Origin: Bacteroidota bacterium | GTDB lineage: Bacteria; Bacteroidota; Bacteroidia; Bacteroidales; VadinHA17 | Assembly (NCBI GenBank): GCA_015222065.1 | Contig: JADFUQ010000502.1 | Span: 1-7,892, forward strand | Length of the DNA stretch: 7,892 nt | Reading direction: 5' to 3' | Shown here: positions 1 through 6,105 of the stretch, piece by piece | Layout: every line of letters begins with the position of its first letter | Position numbering within the stretch: position 1 is the stretch's first letter | Made by a program: the position numbers and the translations under genes | Notes under the pieces: model-generated | What the model saw: the letters and a program-made list of their open reading frames with translations, nothing else | Database searches by the model: none | Told to the model about the DNA's origin: nothing

Positions 1-160
1 ATTTACTCGACTACGATCCCAACTGATACCCGCCGGATTTGTCTTATGCAGGACAGGCAGTACCGCCTGGGTGTTACAGCGGCTTCCATGGGCTATTTCT
101 ATCCCCCCCAGATAGGAGGGATACTGATGCCTGAACCTTTACGTTAAAGACTCTTTTAAA
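1..160. other. Unassigned left edge, possible tail of a neighbouring gene
   Basis: No gene can be named here. On the plus strand, frame 1 is open from the first base to a TAA at 145-147 (48 codons, ending in the residues GGILMPEPLR). This would fit the C-terminus of a gene converging on the polyferredoxin gene, but it resembles no family I recognise. The opposite strand is also open in one frame from 160 to 1, but lacks any ATG, GTG or TTG, so it is unlikely to be a gene start. Two small hairpins are visible: CAGGC(54-58)/GCCTG(65-69), a perfect 5-bp stem with a 6-base loop, and 101-108/115-122, an 8-bp stem with one mismatch. Neither is followed by a T-run on either strand, so neither looks like a clear intrinsic terminator. 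Coding and non-coding readings are both open. Confidence 0.25.
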
Positions 161-1537
161 TTAAACTTTTATATAGAAGCTTGCGATATAGGAAGCTACG
201 CTTAATATCAACAGCAGTTTCCCAGTCCGGTTAATGTTCTCTGTTAACGGGCTTTTAAGTATTATCGCTACAGAAACTGCAAACACAGCCCCATAGAGAA
301 GCCCTGTTGTGGTGCCAAATAGTCTCCAGGCAGGGCCCAGCCCGTTACGGTCAATAATCATTATTTTCTCTGCCAGCATGTTAGCTGTGCGGACACCTAA
401 TGGATCCAGTAGATTAAGCTTAAACACAGGCCAGTTCCAAATCATACCCCGGAAGGCATGTAGCATGTGGGCTACAGCAGTAGTGGGAATAAGAAGGACC
501 ATAAAAGCATTAAGCATGGGTTTCAGTGTCCTCCAGGAAACAAGCAGGCAAAGTACTAATGGTATAAGGGTGAAAACAACGAGCGCATGCCAGTTATTAT
601 TCACAAAGCCGATAATTAGCATAAGCATACCCATTTCAGCGAGTGTCAGCTTTATATTTTTAAAGAAATCAGTGAACGGCAAGCACAGGGAAAATTTGAA
701 ATTTGCCGAAGGACATACTTTCAAACAATGGGTGCATAGAAGGCATTCACGATTATCGGGTATCCTGGCCGGATTGATATTCGAGGTACAGGAATGACCG
801 GTCAGTTTGTAACGGTTCCTTTTAGCCACACAATCTTTGGTCTTGCATTCTTTACAGACAGCCGGATCATCAGCCCGCCACTGTGTGCCGGCTATGTAGG
901 AATACATGCCAATGATACTTCCCAAGGGACATACATACGAGCAGAAAGAACGCTTTTCAAAGATCAGACCTAATATAAATGAAAGAGATATGACAGTAAT
1001 CAGATAGATTGCCATAGTCCGTGGTACTGCCTGGAGACCTAAATATTTACCGGCTCCAAAAAGAATGAACGCAAAGAACAGGGTTACTACCCATCCGCTT
1101 CTTAAAAAACCTGGTGCTTTTTTCTTAAGACCTATCCTGCTTCCCAGGGAGTTCACAAGTTCCAGGGGGCAGATTGAACACCAAAGATGCCCGGCAATCG
1201 CGGCAAAAACCAGAGTGAACGGCCACCAGATGTTCCATACAATTTGGTTTGCCAAATTGGTATTGGCAATGTAAGGAGCAATCTTAGGATTGTAGCCAAC
1301 GCCTATACTGCCGATAATTAAAACCACGAAAACAGACAAGTTAATAAGTTGCGGAACAATAGGATAGTATTTCGATTTAACTATTATCCGGATAGGCTTG
1401 ATCTTCAATAGATTCCGGGGAGTGATCCCGGACTTATTTACAGGCATTACTCTCTTCCGTGAAAGTACTAAAACTTCAGGGATCTTATCCTCTTTCTCAA
1501 AAGGTCTTTCTTCTTTATATTTTTTTTCGATTTTCAC
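161..1537 (-). CDS. NapH/NosR-like membrane-bound 4Fe-4S polyferredoxin
   Basis: This is a 458-residue integral membrane iron-sulfur protein of the NapH/NosR-like family. Members move electrons between the quinone pool or a membrane donor and an extracytoplasmic or membrane redox partner. About nine hydrophobic segments are visible (near 62-80, 99-117, 148-165, 174-192, 296-312, 315-334, 340-358, 408-427 and 439-455). The paired membrane-edge cysteine motifs are WCSICP (C120, C123) and FCSYVCP (C199, C203). Between helices 4 and 5 lies a ferredoxin-like loop with C228-x2-C231-x4-C236-x13-C250 and a classical CxxCxxCxxxCP at C265, C268, C271 and C275. The first motif is CX2CP, whereas I expect CX3CP in this family. 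The start is GTG (1535-1537): an in-frame stop lies a few codons upstream with no ATG between, and no Shine-Dalgarno is seen. ATG codon 31 (1445-1447) is an alternative start. The gene diverges from the aminotransferase operon and shows no obvious functional link to it. The electron donor and acceptor cannot be told from the sequence. Confidence 0.88.
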   Translation of the reverse strand: MKIEKKYKEERPFEKEDKIPEVLVLSRKRVMPVNKSGITPRNLLKIKPIRIIVKSKYYPIVPQLINLSVFVVLIIGSIGVGYNPKIAPYIANTNLANQIVWNIWWPFTLVFAAIAGHLWCSICPLELVNSLGSRIGLKKKAPGFLRSGWVVTLFFAFILFGAGKYLGLQAVPRTMAIYLITVISLSFILGLIFEKRSFCSYVCPLGSIIGMYSYIAGTQWRADDPAVCKECKTKDCVAKRNRYKLTGHSCTSNINPARIPDNRECLLCTHCLKVCPSANFKFSLCLPFTDFFKNIKLTLAEMGMLMLIIGFVNNNWHALVVFTLIPLVLCLLVSWRTLKPMLNAFMVLLIPTTAVAHMLHAFRGMIWNWPVFKLNLLDPLGVRTANMLAEKIMIIDRNGLGPAWRLFGTTTGLLYGAVFAVSVAIILKSPLTENINRTGKLLLILSVASYIASFYIKV

Positions 1538-1751
1538 TATATTTATATTTTATGGCTTATTATATTGTTGAAGTTAATGTAACTAATTTTTCATTTATTT
1601 TAAGTAGATAAGTAAATAGAACAAATACTGCCTTTTAAATCTTTCAGATAATTACTTTACAGGATATTTTATATTTTTTTATAAATAATTTGTAAATTTA
1701 CTTACTTTTAAATGAAATGCTAACATTATAAAAACTTTGTAACTAATCATT

Positions 1752-1791
1752 CGGCAGTCCACAGTCCAGTCCACAGTCGGCAGTCGGCAAT
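1752..1791. repeat. Degenerate heptamer tandem repeat
   Basis: Successive units read CGGCAGT (1752-1758), CCACAGT (1759-1765), CCAGT (1766-1770, two bases short), CCACAGT (1771-1777), CGGCAGT (1778-1784) and CGGCAAT (1785-1791), fading into CGACTTA. Seen another way, the 12-mer CAGTCCACAGTC is repeated exactly in tandem at 1755-1766 and 1767-1778. The stretch is distinctly more GC-rich than the DNA around it. From memory, similar GTCGGCA/GTCCACA heptamer tracts are scattered between genes in Bacteroidota genomes. The function is unknown. Confidence 0.8.
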
Positions 1792-1839
1792 CGACTTAAA
1801 AATGCAAAGTATAATGAGATTAGCCATTTTAGGCATTAC

Positions 1840-1872
1840 AAACTTATGACACTGAATAGTCACAAAACTTAT
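1840..1872. promoter_or_regulatory. Paired AAACTTAT words with inverted TGAC/GTCA, possible operator
   Basis: The word AAACTTAT occurs at 1840-1847 and 1865-1872, 25 bases apart. Between and touching them is an inverted TGAC (1847-1850) / GTCA (1859-1862). The block sits just upstream of the putative promoter for the aminotransferase operon, where a regulator could bind. In DNA this AT-rich, repeats of this size can arise by chance, so the call is weak. Confidence 0.2.
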
Positions 1873-1889
1873 AATGGGCTACTCTTTAT

Positions 1890-1920
1890 TTTGTGATTGG
1901 GATTCAATATTTTATTTATA
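1890..1920 (+). promoter_or_regulatory. Possible Bacteroidota-type promoter for the aminotransferase-hydrolase operon
   Basis: TTTG at 1890-1893 matches the Bacteroidota -33 element. Nineteen bases later TATTTATA (1913-1920) partly matches the -7 consensus TAnnTTTG, four of six specified bases, with the final TTTG imperfect. Spacing is right, and transcription would start roughly 30 bases before the ATG at 1959. The leader is A-rich (ACAAACAAAATG) with no Shine-Dalgarno, as is usual in this phylum. The imperfect -7 box keeps confidence low. Confidence 0.3.
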
Positions 1921-1958
1921 TGGATTACAAGATATTTATAACGTAAAATACAAACAAA

Positions 1959-3338
1959 ATGAGAAAAAAATATTCAAGGCGTAAATTTGTAAAACAGAGC
2001 TCACTAACCGGTATAGGGGCAGTTCTTACAATGGGTAAAACAACGAACCTGTTCGCTAACCGTTTACAGGATACCGGGACTCCCGCAATACTTGGTGGAC
2101 AGCCTGTCCGAACCAAAGGCTGGCCGGGTTGGCCAATATGGGATCCGGCAACAGATGAAGAACAAGTTATTAAAGTTCTTCGAAGCGGCATATGGTCACG
2201 TGCAACTGTAGTGGACGAATTCGAAAAGAAATGGGCTGAAACGATTGGAATAAAGCGTTGTTTAGCAACTACAAATGGCACATATGCTTTGATCACTTCT
2301 CTTCGCCAGCTGGATATTGGTGCAGGAGACGAAGTAATTGTTCCTCCTTATACATTTATTGCCACCATTGAAGCTGTCCTGATGGTTGGTGCGATACCAG
2401 TTTTCGTTGATACAAATCCGGCTACCTTCCAAATTGATGCGGATAAAATTGAAGAAAAAATTACATCTTGCACCAGAGCGATAATTCCAGTGCATATTTT
2501 GGGTTTGCCTGCCGATATGCCCCGAATTATGCAGATTGCAAAAAAACATAATTTGATTATCGTTGAGGATGCCTGTCAGGCGTGGCTAGCAGAAATAAAC
2601 CACCAAAAAATGGGGACTTTCGGCCATGCAGGATGTTTTAGCTTCCAGAATTCGAAAAATTTACCCATTGGCGAGGGTGGAGCTATCGTAAGCAATGACG
2701 ATGAATTTATGGACCGCTGCTTTTCATTTCACAATTTTGGGCGCCCGTATGGTAAAGTCGTTGGAACAGTATCGGGAGAATATGTTATTTTAGGCACTAA
2801 ATGCCGGACAACAGAATACCAGGCAGCTATTGGGCTGGCACAATTGAAACGTCTGGAGGGACAGACCACCACACGGAGCGAAAATGCTGAATATCTGAAG
2901 TCGCAGATCAGGGATATCCCGGGGATCATACCGTATGAACTCTACCCAAGTGTGACCAGGGCAGCTTTCCATTTGTTCCCCTTCCGGTATAAAAAAGAGG
3001 AATTCCAGGGTCTGTCAAGAGAAGGATTTCTTAAAGCGCTCACCGCAGAGGGGATTCCTTGTTCAAGCGGATATGCAACCTTAAATAATATGCCATATTT
3101 AGATAACGCGTTTCAATCGAAAAACTTTCAAAAAGTGTATCCAAAGGAAATGTTGGATTTCAATGGATATTTAGAACGAAATCAATGCCCGGAGAATGAC
3201 CGTTTATGTAATGAAGAGGCAGTATGGTTTTCGCAAAGAATGTTGCTTGGAACCAGGTCGGACATGAATGATATTGCCATGGCGATTGAAAAAATTAATA
3301 AAAACGCCGGTAAAATCCGGGAATCACTCAAAAAATGA
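1959..3338 (+). CDS. Tat-exported DegT/DnrJ/EryC1/StrS-family PLP aminotransferase
   Basis: This 459-residue protein is a fold-type I PLP-dependent aminotransferase of the DegT/DnrJ/EryC1/StrS family, whose members usually place an amino group on keto-sugars or keto-cyclitols. The N-terminus carries a twin-arginine signal, SRRKFVK (R7, R8), then a mild hydrophobic stretch; cleavage near LFA (about residue 33) is plausible. The mature part opens with an ILGGQPVRTKGWPGWP block typical of the aminocyclitol/AHBA-synthase branch. Key residues follow: TNGTYAL (105-111) in the phosphate-binding area, VEDACQAW with D204 for the pyridine nitrogen and Q207, and FSFQNSKNLPIGEGGA with K233 as the predicted Schiff-base lysine. 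All needed residues are present, so it should be active. Family enzymes of this type are normally cytoplasmic, which makes the export signal notable. The ATG has an A-rich leader and no Shine-Dalgarno. The stop overlaps the next gene by 4 bases. The substrate and amino donor are unknown. Confidence 0.93.
   Translation: MRKKYSRRKFVKQSSLTGIGAVLTMGKTTNLFANRLQDTGTPAILGGQPVRTKGWPGWPIWDPATDEEQVIKVLRSGIWSRATVVDEFEKKWAETIGIKRCLATTNGTYALITSLRQLDIGAGDEVIVPPYTFIATIEAVLMVGAIPVFVDTNPATFQIDADKIEEKITSCTRAIIPVHILGLPADMPRIMQIAKKHNLIIVEDACQAWLAEINHQKMGTFGHAGCFSFQNSKNLPIGEGGAIVSNDDEFMDRCFSFHNFGRPYGKVVGTVSGEYVILGTKCRTTEYQAAIGLAQLKRLEGQTTTRSENAEYLKSQIRDIPGIIPYELYPSVTRAAFHLFPFRYKKEEFQGLSREGFLKALTAEGIPCSSGYATLNNMPYLDNAFQSKNFQKVYPKEMLDFNGYLERNQCPENDRLCNEEAVWFSQRMLLGTRSDMNDIAMAIEKINKNAGKIRESLKK
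3335..3338 (+). promoter_or_regulatory. ATGA stop-start overlap (translational coupling)
   Basis: The TGA of the aminotransferase (3336-3338) overlaps the ATG of the ceramidase-family gene (3335-3337). Upstream is an A-run with no Shine-Dalgarno, so initiation of the second gene probably depends on ribosomes terminating on the first. This supports a single transcript with linked expression of the two proteins. Confidence 0.8.
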
Positions 3339-6019
3339 AAAGAGCAATTATTATTTCAATTTTTTCTTTCTTTTTAATCCTGACTTTCTTTTCCGCGAAT
3401 GCATTCGAAGATATGAATGGAAGTACCACAGGATGGAAGGCAGGGGTTGCACGGGTGGTGATTACTCCGGAACATTCTATGTGGCTGGCAGGATACGCCA
3501 AACGTGACCGCCCATCGGAAGGCACACTGCATGATCTGTGGGCAAAGGCTTTGGTTATCGAGGATGCAAGAGGGAAGCGGGCAGTACTCGTAACTACAGA
3601 CTTATTAGGGTTACCAAAGAATATATCTGACCGCATCAGGGACCGGTTAGAAGCAAAGTTCGAATTATCAAGGGATCAGATAATACTAAATAGTTCGCAC
3701 ACGCATTCCGGCCCCGTTTTGAAGGATGCCCTGTATGATATCTATCCCCTTGATCCGCATCAACTGAAAATAATCGGGCAATATTCTGATAAGCTGGCAG
3801 GTCAGATTGTGGCTATAGTTGACGAAGCATTCCAATCCATAGAACCGGTACAGATATATGCACAAAATGGGGTAACCCGGTTTCAGGTGAACAGGCGAAA
3901 TAACGATGAGTCAACATTAATCCTGCAAACTGAATTAAAAGGTCCGAACGATCATGCGGTTCCGGTGATAAAAGTGGTAAATGAAACCGGGGATTTAAAG
4001 GCTGTAGCGTTTGGATATGCCTGCCATCCGACTGTTTTGGACAGTTATAAATGGTCCGGAGATTATCCGGGATATGCACAGATAGAGTTGGAAAAGTCAC
4101 ACCCTGGCGTAACGGCGCTGTTTTTTCAAGGTGCGGGAGGGGATCAGAATCCCATTCCCCGTCTGTCAGTAACATTGGCACAACAATATGGTCGGGATCT
4201 GGCATCTGCCGTAGAGAAAGTATTGGCTGAGGATATGCGGAAACTCTCCCCACAACTGTCAACAGCATATTCCGAAATTGAATTGCCGTTAAACAGCCCG
4301 CCAACTGAAGATGAATTGTTGCAGATAGTGCAAAACTCATCAGGTTATCAAAAACGCTGGGCTGCGAATATGCTTGAAAAAACCGGACGGGGCGAATCAG
4401 TAATAACGTCGTATCCCTGCCCTTTGCAGGTTTGGCAGATTGGTGATCAACTGGTTATGAGTTTAGGAGGTGAAACGGTAATAGAATATGCCATTGTGCT
4501 CAAGCAGATTTTCGGTCAGGATATATTTGTCCTGGGCTATTCAAACGATGTGATGGCTTATATTCCTTCCGCTACCATACTTGAGGAAGGAGGTTATGAA
4601 GGTGCAACATCGCAAATGGTTTACGGATTACCCGGCACATGGAAATCAAATATTGAAATGCTGATCATCCGGGAAATGGTGAGATTAGCAGAGCAGGCAG
4701 GAGTACCACAGACCTCCATATCACAACACCAGCTGATTGATCATCCGCTGGTAGCAAAGAAGTATTATTCCGGATTTAACCTGGCGCATGATACGTATAA
4801 TGCTATTTCGACTGCCAGCAATGGAGAAATCTATTATGTTCTCTCTTCGCAATCCATTGATACGGGTGGTCAGGTCTATGTCTATGATCCTGACTCGGAT
4901 AAAGTCGAATTTCTGACTGACTTAACAGATATCTGCGGCGAAAAAGACATGAACACTATTCCTCAGGGTAAAAGCCATGTAAGGTTTTATGAAAGCCATG
5001 GTAAATTATATTTCTCAACACATGTAGGGTATTATGAAATGATCGAGGGTATGGAACGATTACCGGAAAATCCACCTGATGGATACAAGCTTTATCCGGG
5101 CGGGCATATACTGTCTTTCGATCTTAACAGCGGGGATTTTGAAGATTTGGCGATTATGCCGGAAGGGGAAGGAATTATTACAATGGAAATGGACAAAGAA
5201 CGGGGACAGATTTATGCCATTACCTGGCCAAAGGGGTATTTTATCCATTATGATATAGATAAGGATAATCTGATAAATCTCGGCCTGGTTTCCGCGAATG
5301 GGGAAGCCGGAATTCCCGGGGATGATTATCGCGTTTTGTGTCGCTCCATGTTCGTTGACCAGAGAGACGGGGCAGTGTATTTCTCTACTTCTGAGGGAGA
5401 CATATTTGCGTATATCCCTGATTCAGAAATACTTAACAAAGTGGATGGTGTTGATTTAGATATTGATTATTTTGGAGAATATGATCCCACCAGACCGGGA
5501 AGTATGGGTTATAACTGGCGGAGCATTTTCTGGTATCCTCCCGAGGGAGTTGCTTATGGAGTACACGGAAATTCCGGGTATTTATTCCGGTTCGATCCCG
5601 GAAAGCCTGAAATTGAAATAGTGGACAGGATTACCTCGGAGCCGTCAAAAAAAAGTGGTATGTTTGATCAATTCAGTTACGGATATTTAGGATTTCAACT
5701 TGGCCCGGATGAACAGACACTGTATTATCTCACCGGTGGACCGATCTATATTGATGGTCAACGGGTAAAAGGGAAGGAACATATTGCAATGGGTGCTGCA
5801 AGAGGGCTGGAGAACCTCCATCTGGTAACCTATAATATACCAAACCGTAAATATATTGATCATGGTCCTGTTTTTTATACAGATGGCACCAGGCCAACCT
5901 ATGTGAATTCAATTGCAATTGGGCCTTATGGGAATGTGTATTCTCTTGCACGATTTGAACATAATGGGAAGATAATAGAGGATTTAGTGAAAATCCCGAA
6001 TCCTTTTTCAAGAAAATAA
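3335..6019 (+). CDS. Secreted ceramidase-family hydrolase fused to a beta-propeller
   Basis: This 894-residue protein starts with a Sec signal peptide (hydrophobic 4-19, probable cleavage after ANA at residue 23). Residues about 33-456 form a neutral/alkaline non-lysosomal ceramidase N-terminal-type domain, a zinc amidase fold. Conserved blocks are GVARVVITP, NSSHTHSGP (H122/H124), GYACHPTV (H231), LGGETVIEY (E380) and GYSNDVMAYIPS (Y409); these match the His, His, Glu and Tyr zinc ligands known for Pseudomonas ceramidase. The nucleophile block, GDVSPN in true ceramidases, reads GDQNP here (270-273), so the catalytic serine is missing and ceramide may not be the substrate. Residues about 487-892 hold roughly seven repeats of the form 'G-x-[IV]-Y-[FYA] ... 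[FY]D/N ... ' (for example near 497, 557, 625, 679, 738, 795 and 866), which I read as a seven-bladed propeller replacing the usual C-terminal Ig-like domain. It is translationally coupled to the upstream aminotransferase. Likely periplasmic or secreted; the exact reaction is unknown. Confidence 0.9.
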   Translation: MKRAIIISIFSFFLILTFFSANAFEDMNGSTTGWKAGVARVVITPEHSMWLAGYAKRDRPSEGTLHDLWAKALVIEDARGKRAVLVTTDLLGLPKNISDRIRDRLEAKFELSRDQIILNSSHTHSGPVLKDALYDIYPLDPHQLKIIGQYSDKLAGQIVAIVDEAFQSIEPVQIYAQNGVTRFQVNRRNNDESTLILQTELKGPNDHAVPVIKVVNETGDLKAVAFGYACHPTVLDSYKWSGDYPGYAQIELEKSHPGVTALFFQGAGGDQNPIPRLSVTLAQQYGRDLASAVEKVLAEDMRKLSPQLSTAYSEIELPLNSPPTEDELLQIVQNSSGYQKRWAANMLEKTGRGESVITSYPCPLQVWQIGDQLVMSLGGETVIEYAIVLKQIFGQDIFVLGYSNDVMAYIPSATILEEGGYEGATSQMVYGLPGTWKSNIEMLIIREMVRLAEQAGVPQTSISQHQLIDHPLVAKKYYSGFNLAHDTYNAISTASNGEIYYVLSSQSIDTGGQVYVYDPDSDKVEFLTDLTDICGEKDMNTIPQGKSHVRFYESHGKLYFSTHVGYYEMIEGMERLPENPPDGYKLYPGGHILSFDLNSGDFEDLAIMPEGEGIITMEMDKERGQIYAITWPKGYFIHYDIDKDNLINLGLVSANGEAGIPGDDYRVLCRSMFVDQRDGAVYFSTSEGDIFAYIPDSEILNKVDGVDLDIDYFGEYDPTRPGSMGYNWRSIFWYPPEGVAYGVHGNSGYLFRFDPGKPEIEIVDRITSEPSKKSGMFDQFSYGYLGFQLGPDEQTLYYLTGGPIYIDGQRVKGKEHIAMGAARGLENLHLVTYNIPNRKYIDHGPVFYTDGTRPTYVNSIAIGPYGNVYSLARFEHNGKIIEDLVKIPNPFSRK

Positions 6020-6025
6020 GCCACC

Positions 6026-6040
6026 TGGCATTGATTGCCA
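6026..6040. terminator. Weak hairpin in convergent spacer, possible bidirectional terminator
   Basis: TGGCA (6026-6030) pairs perfectly with TGCCA (6036-6040) around a 5-base loop, 6 bases after the stop of the ceramidase-family gene. Only a short TTT follows on the plus strand, and on the minus strand no T-run follows directly. Its place between convergent genes suits a terminator, but the stem is short and other pairings with the nearby TTGCCA are possible. Confidence 0.3.
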
Positions 6041-6064
6041 TTTGCCAAAATTCACATTAATCGA

Positions 6065-6083
6065 CCGGTAGTTGCCGGTAGTT
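6065..6083. repeat. Short direct repeat CCGGTAGTT
   Basis: CCGGTAGTT occurs at 6065-6073 and again at 6075-6083, separated by one base, which gives a 10-base period. It lies in the 86-base spacer between convergent genes. This may be slipped-strand duplication; no function is evident. Confidence 0.6.
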
Positions 6084-6105
6084 TAAACTTGTCGTTTTGA
6101 GAAGT

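Larger units (their letters stand above)
1538..1958. other. Divergent AT-rich intergenic region
   Basis: This 421-base spacer separates the divergent polyferredoxin and aminotransferase genes, so it should hold promoters for both directions. It is strongly AT-rich and contains no convincing reading frame or structured RNA. Visible items are the heptamer repeat at 1752-1791, a possible plus-strand promoter at 1890-1920, paired AAACTTAT words at 1840-1847 and 1865-1872, and the 10-base word TGTAACTAAT occurring at 1578-1587 and again at 1738-1747. I found no good match to the Bacteroidota -7 motif TAnnTTTG for the minus-strand gene. Confidence 0.7.

Noticed and set aside
101..122. Hairpin as an intrinsic terminator of the polyferredoxin gene.
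   Set aside because: The stem has a mismatch and no T-run follows it on the minus strand, so it was only mentioned within the left-edge entry.
309..797. Plus-strand open frame of 162 codons inside the polyferredoxin region.
   Set aside because: It is antisense to a well-supported membrane iron-sulfur gene, and its translation shows no recognisable domain.
874..885. CCCGCCACTGTG resembles the conserved core of cobalamin riboswitches.
   Set aside because: It lies inside the polyferredoxin gene, opposite codons for the loop between two cysteine motifs, and none of the other conserved riboswitch blocks are nearby.
1752..1791. Heptamer tract as a CRISPR array.
   Set aside because: Units are 7 bases and directly adjacent with no spacers, and no cas genes are present.
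3813..4340. Minus-strand open frame of 175 codons inside the ceramidase-family gene.
   Set aside because: It is antisense to conserved zinc-ligand and active-site blocks, has no recognisable domain, and is best read as a shadow frame.
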